Assembly (NCBI RefSeq): GCF_014201315.1
Contig: NZ_JACHDY010000003.1
Location: 248,001-312,000 of the forward strand
Source: Edaphobacter lichenicola
Lineage (GTDB): Bacteria; Acidobacteriota; Terriglobia; Terriglobales; Acidobacteriaceae
Direction of reading: 5' to 3'
DNA: 64,000 nt
The position numbers and the translations under genes were made by a program. Within the stretch, counting starts at the first letter, position 1; every line of letters starts with the position of its first letter. The notes beneath the pieces are model-generated. The model made no database searches. It worked only from the letters and a program-made list of their open reading frames with translations, and was not told the origin of the DNA. Below, piece after piece: positions 44,702-51,810 of the stretch.

Positions 44702-45055
44702 TGGTGGAGGCGGTGGGAGTCGAACCCACGTCCGAAAAAACTTCCAACAGAGAGCTTTCATGCTTTTTCCGTATCATTTTTGTCTCGTCATCGGCGCTTA
44801 GAACGGACGAAGATGCGACGACGACCAGTCTGATTGATCTCGTCCGACCCGCTCAGACGGAGCAGGGAAGACCAGCCTACTGTGCGACGATCGGTACAGG
44901 CCCGTAGGCGAAGCTTGAGCGATCGGCTACTTATTTAATTAAGCAGCAAGAGCGAACTGAGGTTCGGCACTTATAGTTTTGTGAGCGATTACGGGTGTCC
45001 ACACCCCGGCATGCCTCTCTGCCACAAGCAATCCCGTCGAAGCCGTGACGCCCCC
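44702..45055 (-). ncRNA. ssrA: tmRNA (transfer-messenger RNA)
   Basis: On the minus strand the gene starts GGGGGCGTCACGG and ends with a T-arm (GTGGGTTCGACTCCCAC) and CGCCTCCACCA, with the CCA encoded. The 5' GGGGGCG pairs with 3' CGCCTCC through one G-U pair to form the tRNA-like acceptor stem. The tag reading frame is GCC GAA CCT CAG TTC GCT CTT GCT GCT TAA, i.e. AEPQFALAA, ending in the ALAA degradation signal. Length is about 354 nt. It rescues stalled ribosomes with SmpB. The exact resume codon is inferred from the tag end. Confidence 0.93.
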
Positions 45056-45105
45056 ATCTGGAGCTGGCACCAACATTGCATTGGGCGCTACAAAGAACTA
45101 GCTCG

Positions 45106-45111
45106 ATTATA
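45106..45111 (-). promoter_or_regulatory. Probable -10 element of the tmRNA promoter
   Basis: A perfect TATAAT (reading ATTATA on the plus strand) lies about 50 bases upstream of the mature tmRNA 5' end. This would give a short leader to be removed by RNase P. A good -35 hexamer is not evident. Confidence 0.5.
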
Positions 45112-45240
45112 ACTCTCTGCGCCTGGCTTCACGCGAAGGCCAGGATTACCGCGCCAATCGTGATCAGAAGCGACCGATCTTGTGTGGTATCAGGTGCTGA
45201 TGCTCGCCGAGATTTATGCTAGCAGCCAAGACGACTACGA

Positions 45241-45678
45241 CTACATGGTTGCGTTGACGAGGTCGACATCCTGCCACTCGCCGCGCTCGATGCCGGCGCG
45301 AATCTTTGCCGGGGTCTGGCCTTTTTTCGTCTGCTCGTAGGCGTAGATGGCTTCCTTCATGCAGGTGGAACAGGCGGCCCCGTGGGTGCCTTCGAAGCAG
45401 CTGTGGAGGCTGTTGTGATGCATCACCTTGTCGCAGTGGCAGTAGCAGGGTTGCTGGTGCAGAACTGCGGGGATGGCGGCGGCCATCTTGTAGACGGTGA
45501 CCTGATAGGGATGCGTGAAGTAGGGCCCGGTCAGCTGATCGCCGCTAAGCACGGGAGGAAGAGGCTTTGCCGGTGCCGATGCGTTGTAGGCCGGGACGTC
45601 TTCCGATGGGTTTGACCACTGGGCTGAGGCTGCCATGGTGGCCAGACCTAATGCGATGCATCCGAGGATCCGCTTCAT
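45241..45678 (-). CDS. Secreted PCYCxC-motif protein
   Basis: Protein of 145 residues with a signal peptide ('MKRILGCIALGLATMAASAQ'). The core is 'QQPCYCHCDKVMHHNSLHSCFEGTHG', then 'AACSTCMKEAIYAY'. The PCYCHC cluster and the CxxC match the family of proteins with a PCYCGC motif (PF13798), thought to bind metal. Five Cys and several His in about 40 residues support metal binding. It stands alone, upstream of the tmRNA gene on the same strand; no operon partner is evident. Confidence 0.8.
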   Translation of the reverse strand: MKRILGCIALGLATMAASAQWSNPSEDVPAYNASAPAKPLPPVLSGDQLTGPYFTHPYQVTVYKMAAAIPAVLHQQPCYCHCDKVMHHNSLHSCFEGTHGAACSTCMKEAIYAYEQTKKGQTPAKIRAGIERGEWQDVDLVNATM

Positions 45679-45864
45679 GTCGATATTCTAGATCAATCTC
45701 TCTTGTTCTCCTGCTCTTGTTCTCTTGTGAATCAGTTGCCTGCATCTTCTCTCTGTCATCCAAGTTGGATCTGTGGGGAATGAGTCGGATTCGTTGATTC
45801 TTTGAGGGCTCCCACCCCCCTCCCCCCTGGGGGGGTATTTTGGACGGAAATGGTTTATTTTCTT

Positions 45865-45895
45865 TGCTTTACAGGCAGTGTGTGTCTGTAAAGCA
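45865..45895. other. 10-bp perfect stem-loop
   Basis: TGCTTTACAG (45865-45874) pairs with CTGTAAAGCA (45886-45895) around an 11-base loop (GCAGTGTGTGT). No T-tract follows. It is about 190 bases upstream of the PCYCxC-protein start, so it could belong to that gene's regulatory region or to an RNA of its own. Confidence 0.4.
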
Positions 45896-46458
45896 TTCCA
45901 TCTAAATGGGTTGCGGCTAAAATATTTCACTGCAATGGTTTACGGCCACATTGAGGCCTATTCTCAGAATCGAGAGTTGGGGCACACGTGTTTTTGGCAG
46001 TGTTTTGCCGCTCAAGCCATCTAAACTGCTTCAGAGTTAATTATAAGGATTCGACCATAACTCATGCGCCACGGCTATCTTATTGTTTTGGATAGGGTTA
46101 CACCGGCTTGGGGCTTGACAGGAAAGGAGGGCCATTTTGTCCTTTTGGGCCTGATTGGAACGCGGCGACAAAACATCAGGTGGCGGCAAACACCGCAAGC
46201 TGTGGCAGATAGTTCTTTCGATCGGGGAGAAGCTCGTCTGGCAAAAAGCGCGGATAGAGGTGGCGCAAGAGCGACGTGGGCGTGAGTTGAAGGTCCTTTG
46301 GGACAAAAAAATGCGGCACGAACGGTGTTTTGCTCGTGCCGGGAGGCCAGTGACGCAACTTGTGTCAGCCTTGCTTCGATGGTGCTGGCTGAGATATCTC
46401 ACGGGCGGAAGACTCACGCCGCGTTGAAATGAAGATACCACAATATGGAGGAAAAGAA

Positions 46459-46593
46459 AGGAAAATATGTTCCATCATAGAAATTTGATGGTTTTGTGGC
46501 CGGTTTTTTTGCTAGGTCGTCTCGGTTTGTTGGAATAAGACACCTGTAATCATTGGTTTATAAAAAAATTCTACTTTTTCCACATATTTTCCT
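46459..46593. repeat. AT-rich segment bounded by 12-bp inverted repeats
   Basis: AGGAAAATATGT (46459-46470) and its exact inverse ACATATTTTCCT (46582-46593) enclose 111 bases of AT-rich sequence. The layout is MITE-like, but no flanking target duplication is clear. A related word AAAGGAAAATAAGT appears at 46687-46700. Confidence 0.35.
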
Positions 46594-46761
46594 CAATGAA
46601 AAATACGGGTTCAAATTCTCTCTATGAAATACAGTTTTTAGCTGGGCTGAGTGACTTTCGCGTCAAGGTAGGGAATAAGCGGAGATAAAGGAAAATAAGT
46701 GGGTCTTGACGGATACCGCAGAATGAAATCGGTTCGCTGCAACGGAGAGATGTGGCCGCAA

Positions 46762-46808
46762 TCCACTGCGTCGCGCGATAAGGCTGCGCGACTTCGGTCG
46801 AGATGACG
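46762..46808. repeat. Dispersed REP-like palindrome, family 2
   Basis: TCCACTGC, then GTCGCGC (46770-46776) paired with GCGCGAC (46786-46792), then TTCGGTCGAGATGACG. Compare 6410-6484 and 58238-58308, which share the flanks but differ, with compensation, in the stem. Confidence 0.75.
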
Positions 46809-46852
46809 AGTCGTGTGGGAGGCTCCTCTATTGCAGCACTCTCTACGAGAAG

Positions 46853-47062
46853 CTGTCCTGCCGGACGGGCCCACTGCGCGTGGGGCGGCCACTTTGTGGC
46901 GTGTGGACCTTGTTGTGGTTAGGGAACGATGCTGATCCTCCCGTTGGTCGGAAGAGATGACGCCCGACCAGCGGGAGGCCCTATGCTGCTGGCGCTGCCC
47001 AGACCGGTATACGTATCACGAAGTGACCGCCCCACGCGCAGTGGGCCCGTCCGGCAGGACAG
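46853..47062. repeat. Large nested palindromic element, family 1, copy B (36-bp perfect arms)
   Basis: The left arm 46853-46888 (starting CTGTCCTGCCGGACGGGCCC) is the exact inverse complement of the right arm 47027-47062. Inside are CACTTTGTGG/ACGAAGTGAC arms that have diverged and a central CTCCCGTTGGTCGG facing CGACCAGCGGGAG. The element ends 8 bases past the stop of the pterin dehydratase gene (minus strand). Confidence 0.88.
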
Positions 47063-47070
47063 TCTCTGTT

Positions 47071-47361
47071 TTATGCGGGAGGAAACTCTTTGCTGAGCTG
47101 GCTGGCCATGGAGGCGTCACGCTGGGTGATTCCGGCGGCATCGTGAGAGACCAGCCCTAGGACTACCTGGTTGTAGCGGATGTCGATATCGGGGTGGTGG
47201 TTTGCGGACTCTGCCAGAACAGCGACTCGGTTGACGAAGGCCATCGCTTCGAGAAAGTCCTTGAAGGTCCACTCGCGCACCAGCTTGCCGCCCTTTAGAT
47301 GCCACTCGGGGTGGGCCTTGAGAACGGCTTCGATCTCGGCTGCATTCATGGCTTTCTTCAT
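47071..47361 (-). CDS. 4a-hydroxytetrahydrobiopterin dehydratase (PCD/DCoH)
   Basis: Recycles the 4a-carbinolamine formed by pterin-dependent aromatic amino-acid hydroxylases, or acts in molybdopterin metabolism. The 96-residue protein shows 'PEWHLKGGKLVREWTFKDFLEAMAF' and the active-site motif 'ESANHHPDIDIRYNQVVLGL' with the paired His residues. Length and motif are standard for the PhhB family. No hydroxylase gene is in the window. It is followed at once by the large palindrome 46853-47062. Confidence 0.92.
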   Translation of the reverse strand: MKKAMNAAEIEAVLKAHPEWHLKGGKLVREWTFKDFLEAMAFVNRVAVLAESANHHPDIDIRYNQVVLGLVSHDAAGITQRDASMASQLSKEFPPA

Positions 47362-47429
47362 GGGGAAATCACCTCGCCCTGCCAGTTGCGATCTTAGCTA
47401 CGATCCTGGCTACGATTCCAGTTGCGATC

Positions 47430-48548
47430 CTAGCTGCGTTGCTTGTCCGGCGCAACCGGGAGAGCGCTGCTGCCTGGCGAAGAGGGGGAGGAGAATCGTA
47501 GTTCGGTTGCGGTGCGCAGTTGGGACCAGGTCTCGGCGGGCAGGCCGAGGAAGACCTCGACGATCTGCGGGTCGAACTGGGTTCCGGCACAACGGGTGAT
47601 CTCTTCTCGGGCCTGGGCGAAGGTTGTTCCCTTGCGGTAGGGGCGGTCGGAGGTCATGGCGTCGAGGGTGTCGGCGATGGCGAAGATGCGGGCGCCGAGG
47701 GGGATCTCCTCGCCGCGCAGGCCGCGTGGATAGCCGCCGCCGTCGAACTGCTCCTGATGGGCGTAGACGATCTCGGCAGCCTCGCGGAGGAAGGAGATTT
47801 TGCGGACCATCTCGTAGCCGCGCTCGCAGTGCTGCTTCATGATGGCGGTCTCATCGGGGGTGAGGCGGCCGGGCTTGAGGAGGATGGCGTCGGGCGTGGC
47901 GATCTTGCCGATGTCGTGGAGGAAGGCTCCGCGGGCGATGATTCGCAGGTCTTCGGATTCGAGGCCCATGGCGTGGGCGAGCGCGTTGGTGTAGGCGGTG
48001 ACGCGGCGGGAGTGGCCCTCGGTCTCCTGGTCGCGCAGATCAAGCGCATCGCCCATGGCTTCGAGGGTGATGTCGTAGCTGCGCTCGAGGTCCTGCATGG
48101 TGGAGCGGAGGCGACCGGTTCTGGCGGTGACGATGGCTTCGAGGTTGTGGCGGTAGAGGGTGTTCTGTTTGCGGAGGCGGCCGTGCTCGATGGCGCGCAG
48201 GACGACGCTTTCGAGGTCGGTGCGCTCGAAGGGTTTGAGGAGATAGTCGACGGCGCCGCGGCGGAAGGCGCTGGTGACGACGTAGATGTCGTTGATGGCA
48301 GAGAACATGACGACGGGGATGCCGGGGTGGTCGGTGCAGAGGTGGTCGAGCAGGGTGAGGCCGTCGGTGACTGGCATCATAACGTCGGAGAGGACGAGGT
48401 CGTAGTCGGGGTCCTGCTGGAGGCGGGTGATGGCGGCTTCGGCGCCTTCGGCGGTGGTGACGGAGTAGCCGCTGCGTGAGAGGAGAGCTGCGGCGACCGA
48501 TCGTACGGGCTCTTCGTCGTCAACTACAAGGATTCGTTCCTGCGTCAT
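47430..48548 (-). CDS. Response regulator with HD-GYP domain
   Basis: Protein of 372 residues: receiver domain ('ILVVDDEEPVRS', phospho-acceptor in 'LVLSDVMMPVTDG', 'GAVDYLLKPFE'), a coiled-coil linker (about 125-160), then an HD-GYP phosphodiesterase domain. Metal ligands and signature are present: 'EGHSRRVTAYT', 'FLHDIGKIATPD', 'HCERGYEMV', 'YAHQEQFDGGGYP', 'IFAIADTLDAMTSDRPY'. It should degrade c-di-GMP, opposing the diguanylate cyclase at 8766-9989. No partner kinase adjoins it. Upstream lies ACCAC-array copy 2. Confidence 0.93.
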   Translation of the reverse strand: MTQERILVVDDEEPVRSVAAALLSRSGYSVTTAEGAEAAITRLQQDPDYDLVLSDVMMPVTDGLTLLDHLCTDHPGIPVVMFSAINDIYVVTSAFRRGAVDYLLKPFERTDLESVVLRAIEHGRLRKQNTLYRHNLEAIVTARTGRLRSTMQDLERSYDITLEAMGDALDLRDQETEGHSRRVTAYTNALAHAMGLESEDLRIIARGAFLHDIGKIATPDAILLKPGRLTPDETAIMKQHCERGYEMVRKISFLREAAEIVYAHQEQFDGGGYPRGLRGEEIPLGARIFAIADTLDAMTSDRPYRKGTTFAQAREEITRCAGTQFDPQIVEVFLGLPAETWSQLRTATELRFSSPSSPGSSALPVAPDKQRS

Positions 48549-48715
48549 GGATGGATACTTTCGCGTAGGGACGCTGCAGTCTTCTGAATTTAGATGCGAG
48601 CGGCTTCTCTTGTGTCCTTATCGGCGGCTTGAGCTCCTGGATGAGGCTCGGGGTGGGGAAGCTTTGCTGGAAAAAATCCTGATACGGGCCATGGGGTGGT
48701 TTTCTTGTGTTTGTG

Positions 48716-48845
48716 GGTGTTTTTTGAGGGGGTTTTGGGAAAAGGCACGAGTTTGGTGTGGTGATTTGGTGGTGAGATTGTGGTGGTTTGCATGGTGGAT
48801 CGTGGTGTTTGGTGTGCACTTTGAGCGGTGCGAAAAATACGCCAC
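48716..48845 (-). repeat. ~130-bp strand-asymmetric ACCAC-array element, copy 2
   Basis: Read on the minus strand: GTGGCGTATTTTT (48833-48845), a small hairpin GCAC...GTGC, an array of ACCAC words (ACACCACGATCCACCATGC..., ACCACCACAATCTCACCACC), then CAAAACCCCCTCAAAAAACA. The order and length match copy 1 at 44497-44629. It fills most of the gap between the divergent HD-GYP and secreted DinB genes. The overlapping open frames are low-complexity Thr/His/Pro. Confidence 0.7.
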
Positions 48846-48914
48846 GATCTTCGGATTTATTTTGTCCTTGTATGATTTTGAATGGATTTTGACAGGTGGA
48901 ACAGGGAGGGACTT

Positions 48915-49439
48915 ATGAAGACGCTTTTACTTCTGGTGGTGATGTGCACTACCGCACTGCATGCTCAGATGGAGGGGCTTTGGGAGGGCTACGACGGCGA
49001 GTGGGCTCATGTCTCGCGGCAGCTGGTGGCGCTGGCGGAGGCCACGCCGGCGGACAAGTTTGCGTGGCGTCCTGCGCCTGGGGTGAGGTCGACGAGCGAG
49101 GTGTATATGCATATCGCTCTGGCTAACTTTTATCTGCTGAGTGTGACTGGTCCACCGATGCCGTCAGACATCAAGTCCGAGGATATGGAGAAGACTGTGA
49201 CCTCGAAGGCGGACGTGATTGCTTTTCTGAAGCGGTCGCTGGAGGCGGTGAAGACGGCGCGTGCGCAGTTGAAGCCGGGGGATCTTCAACGGAAGGTCAC
49301 GATCATGAAGAAAGAGGTGACGGTGGATGGGATGTATCTGCGCATTCTGGTTCACGATAATGAACATATGGGGCAGCTGATCGCCTATGCGCGGATGTCG
49401 GGTGTGGTGCCTCCGTGGTCGGAGCCGGCTCATAAATAA
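48915..49439 (+). CDS. Secreted DinB-like protein
   Basis: Protein of 174 residues with a signal peptide ('KTLLLLVVMCTTALHAQ'). The mature part is a four-helix DinB fold with metal His residues in 'VYMHIALANFYLL' and 'LVHDNEHMGQLIAYARM', the second giving the HxxxH-type pair. I chose the ATG at 48915, preceded by GGGAGG; the frame opens at 48882. Export is notable, since most DinB proteins are cytosolic, but secreted versions are frequent in Acidobacteriota. Function unknown. Confidence 0.82.
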   Translation: MKTLLLLVVMCTTALHAQMEGLWEGYDGEWAHVSRQLVALAEATPADKFAWRPAPGVRSTSEVYMHIALANFYLLSVTGPPMPSDIKSEDMEKTVTSKADVIAFLKRSLEAVKTARAQLKPGDLQRKVTIMKKEVTVDGMYLRILVHDNEHMGQLIAYARMSGVVPPWSEPAHK

Positions 49440-49488
49440 GCTCACAAATGATCGGGATGGCTTTTTTGAAGGTGCTGTTTAAAGACTG

Positions 49489-49670
49489 TGTCCTGCCGGA
49501 CGGGCCCACTACGCGTGGGGCGGGCGTTCGCACGCCTTTTTAGAGCTTCGCGTGGTCCTCCCGTTGGTCGGAATCAACATCCCTTCGCGACCAACGGGAG
49601 CGCCAACCGAAGGGGTATACACGTCACGAAGTGACCGCGCTCCGCGCAGGAGGCCCGTCCGGCAGGACAG
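49489..49670. repeat. Large nested palindromic element, family 1, copy C
   Basis: TCCTGCCGGACGGGCC at the left (49491) faces GGCCCGTCCGGCAGGA at the right (ending 49667). The centre is CTCCCGTTGGTCG facing CGACCAACGGGAG, separated by a short loop. It lies between the convergent secreted DinB gene and glmU and ends 4 bases beyond the glmU stop, so it could act as their shared terminator. Confidence 0.85.
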
Positions 49671-49674
49671 TTTC

Positions 49675-51096
49675 TCAGTTGGTGTTTTGTTTGGCGGCGG
49701 TTTTGCGGGCGGCTACCCAGCCGGGTTTGGTGGTCTGGCGGCTGCGGCCCAGGGCTAGTGCGCCCTCGGGGACCTCTTCGGTGATGCAGCTGCCGGCGGC
49801 TATGTAAGAGCCTGCGCCGATGGTGACAGGGGCGACGAGGGTGGAGTCGGAGCCGATGAAGGCGCCGTCGCCGATGATGGTGGGGTGCTTGTGGACGCCG
49901 TCGTAGTTGCAGGTGATGGCTCCGGCGCCGATGTTGACGCCGTCGCCGATGACGGCGTCGCCGAGGTAGCTGAGGTGGTTGGCCTTGGAGCCTCTGCCGA
50001 TGATGGTCTTTTTGGTTTCGACGAAGTTGCCGATGTGGGCTGCTTCGCCGATGCGGCTCTCGGGACGAAGGCGGGCGTAGGGGCCGAGGATGGCTTTGTC
50101 GGCGATCTCGGAGCTGTCGAAGATGCAGCCCTGGTGGACCATGACGTTGTCGCCGATGGTGGTGTTGGTGATGACGGAGTAGGAGCGGATGCGGGAGTCG
50201 CTGCCGATGTGGGTGGTGCCGAGGAGCTGGACGTAGGGCTCGATGACGGTGTCGGGGCCGATGGTGACGGTGGAGTCGATGACGCAGGTGTCGGGGCGGA
50301 AGATGGTGACGCCCTGGGCCATGAGACGGTGGGCGGTGGCGAGGCGCATGGCGGCGTCGAGGTGCATCATCTCGGCGATGGTGTTGGCTCCGAGGACCTC
50401 GTCGACCGAGTCGGCTTTGATGGCTACGACGCGTTTGCCTTCGGCGACGAGCATGGCGGCGATGTCGGTGAGGTAGAACTCGCCGTGGGCGTTGTTGGTG
50501 GTGAGGGCGTCGAGGCGGGCGAAGAGGGCTGCGGTCTCGAAGCAGTAGATGCCGGAGTTTATTTCGGGTGCGGTGAGCTGGTCGGGGCGGAGGGATTTTT
50601 GTTCGACGATGGCGGTGACGTCTGGGTGCGCGGCATCCTTGCGAATGACGCGGCCGTAGCCGGTGGGGTCGGCTGGGACGGCGGTGAGGATGGTCATGGC
50701 GGCGTGCTCGCGGAGGTGGGTGTCGCGGAGGGCGGCGATGGTCTCGGGGCGGATGAGGGGGACGTCGCCGGAGAGGACCAGGAGATGCTGCGGGATGGGC
50801 CTGCCGGAGAGCTTGAAGTCGGCCTTGAGCATCTGGAGGGCGTGGCCGGTGCCGCGCTGCTCGGGCTGGAGGACGAACTGGACGCCGGTGGAGGCTACGG
50901 CGGTGCGCACGCGGTCGGCTTCGTGGCCGATGATGCAGAAGATGTGGTCGGCTCGCACGACGGTTTGGGCGGCGGCGATGACGTGGAGGAGGAGGGCGCG
51001 GCCGCCGATCTCGTGGAGGACTTTGGGGTGCTTGCTCTTGAGGCGGGTGCCTTTGCCGGCGGCCATGATGGCGATGGCGAATTCGTTAGAGTCCAT
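49675..51096 (-). CDS. glmU: Bifunctional GlcN-1-P acetyltransferase / GlcNAc-1-P uridyltransferase
   Basis: Makes UDP-GlcNAc for peptidoglycan and LPS. N-terminal pyrophosphorylase domain: 'IMAAGKGTRLKSKHPKVLHEIGG', 'QRGTGHAL', 'LSGDVPLI', 'GYGRVIR', 'EINSGIYCF'. From about residue 255 the left-handed beta-helix hexapeptide repeats begin ('TVTIGPDTVIEPYVQLLG...'), with acetyltransferase residues in 'RLRPESRIGEAAHIGNFVETKK', 'NHLSYLGDA' and 'GAGAITCNYDG'. Length 473 is normal. The start codon lies in a potential mRNA hairpin (51093-51108), and no strong Shine-Dalgarno sequence is visible. Confidence 0.95.
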   Translation of the reverse strand: MDSNEFAIAIMAAGKGTRLKSKHPKVLHEIGGRALLLHVIAAAQTVVRADHIFCIIGHEADRVRTAVASTGVQFVLQPEQRGTGHALQMLKADFKLSGRPIPQHLLVLSGDVPLIRPETIAALRDTHLREHAAMTILTAVPADPTGYGRVIRKDAAHPDVTAIVEQKSLRPDQLTAPEINSGIYCFETAALFARLDALTTNNAHGEFYLTDIAAMLVAEGKRVVAIKADSVDEVLGANTIAEMMHLDAAMRLATAHRLMAQGVTIFRPDTCVIDSTVTIGPDTVIEPYVQLLGTTHIGSDSRIRSYSVITNTTIGDNVMVHQGCIFDSSEIADKAILGPYARLRPESRIGEAAHIGNFVETKKTIIGRGSKANHLSYLGDAVIGDGVNIGAGAITCNYDGVHKHPTIIGDGAFIGSDSTLVAPVTIGAGSYIAAGSCITEEVPEGALALGRSRQTTKPGWVAARKTAAKQNTN

Positions 51097-51108
51097 AGAG
51101 GACTATGG
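51093..51108 (-). promoter_or_regulatory. Inverted repeat covering the glmU start codon
   Basis: CCATAG-AGGA-CTATGG at 51093-51108 is a perfect 6-bp stem with a 4-base loop, extended by GAG/CTC after one mismatch. In the mRNA the AUG (51096-51094) would be paired. Confidence 0.35.
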
Positions 51109-51361
51109 TCTCATGGAGGGTCTGTTGCCGGAAGATGTTGGGTTGTCTGGTAGTGGGTCAGTTTGAAATCCGGGGGAACCAAGTTACCTCTAACCCCGTT
51201 TTCTGCAACTACGGTGATCATCACTACCGAGAAGCCGACTTCTCGTTCCCGATCCCGCGGTGTACCGTCACCGCTCTAAGGCGCACTCACCTATGGTTTC
51301 TGGATTCAACTGTAGGAATAGATTATGCGGACACACCGTTAGGAGGCGTCTAAATATACCA

Positions 51362-51628
51362 GTGGCTACTAAGAAGAAACCGCCGGTGATGACGGAGTGC
51401 GAGGTGAAGGTGCGTGGGCGTTGGCTCCCATGCACCCTCTACGAAGCCCTCACAGAACGCGATGAGATCATGCGCTGCAAATATTGCCACGGCCCGGTGC
51501 AAGCGCTCAAAGAGTCCAGCAACGGAGCCCGAGCCCACATTGAACACCTGCAAAGACACCCCGGCTGCCGGTTCCCGGTTAGCACGTTCAGCGGAGTCGA
51601 ATCGGAACATCCCCTCGCGTTGAAGTAA
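51362..51628 (+). CDS. Small CxxC/His protein, unknown function
   Basis: Protein of about 88 residues. 'GRWLPCTLYEALTERDEIMRCKYCHGPVQAL' is followed by 'ARAHIEHLQRHPGC'. The CxxCH knuckle with a downstream H-x2-H-x4-H-x2-C cluster suggests one bound zinc. Start uncertain: the GTG at 51362 follows AGGAGGCG at a rather long distance; ATGs at 51293 and 51389 are alternatives. It is isolated in an AT-richer stretch between glmU and the CPBP protease gene and has no recognisable partner. Confidence 0.55.
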   Translation: MATKKKPPVMTECEVKVRGRWLPCTLYEALTERDEIMRCKYCHGPVQALKESSNGARAHIEHLQRHPGCRFPVSTFSGVESEHPLALK

Positions 51629-51810
51629 GGCGAAGCGCCATGAGGTAGTTGCTACCGGTGACTGCGCTAAACACGCTTATGGTCACCCTCAGCCCGGAGA
51701 CAATAAGCCGACTTATGAGGCCTGACTTCACGAAATAGCGACGTAGAGGTCGTAAGCTAGAATTCCGACAACGACCTTAACTTGTGAGCGTATCTACGGG
51801 GAGAGCGTTT

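Larger units (their letters stand above)
45679..46852. other. 1.2-kb stretch without a convincing gene
   Basis: No open frame here has recognisable domains, a good ribosome site or the codon pattern of its neighbours; the 90-codon (46155-46427) and 134-codon (46037-46441, minus) frames overlap each other. Contents: CCCCCC-T-GGGGGGG (45822-45835); a strong hairpin at 45865-45895; an AT-rich block from about 46440 to 46640; and a REP-like repeat at 46762-46808. It may be a decayed gene region or carry an unannotated RNA. Confidence 0.5.

Noticed and set aside
44702..44740. Genomic island integrated at the ssrA 3' end
   Set aside because: No second copy of the ssrA 3' sequence and no integrase were seen within the window, so an attachment site cannot be claimed.
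44508..44801. Thr/His/Pro-rich small proteins in the ACCAC-array elements (also 48618-48845)
   Set aside because: The translations only reflect the ACCAC words; no consistent start or frame between the two copies. Treated as repeats.
46037..46441. Possible small genes in the gene-free zone (90 and 134 codons, opposite strands)
   Set aside because: They overlap, lack ribosome sites and domains, and their composition is not protein-like. Kept as part of the gene-free region.
49885..51153. 422-codon plus-strand open frame
   Set aside because: Gly/Asp/Val-rich mirror of glmU on the opposite strand, typical of GC-rich antisense frames.
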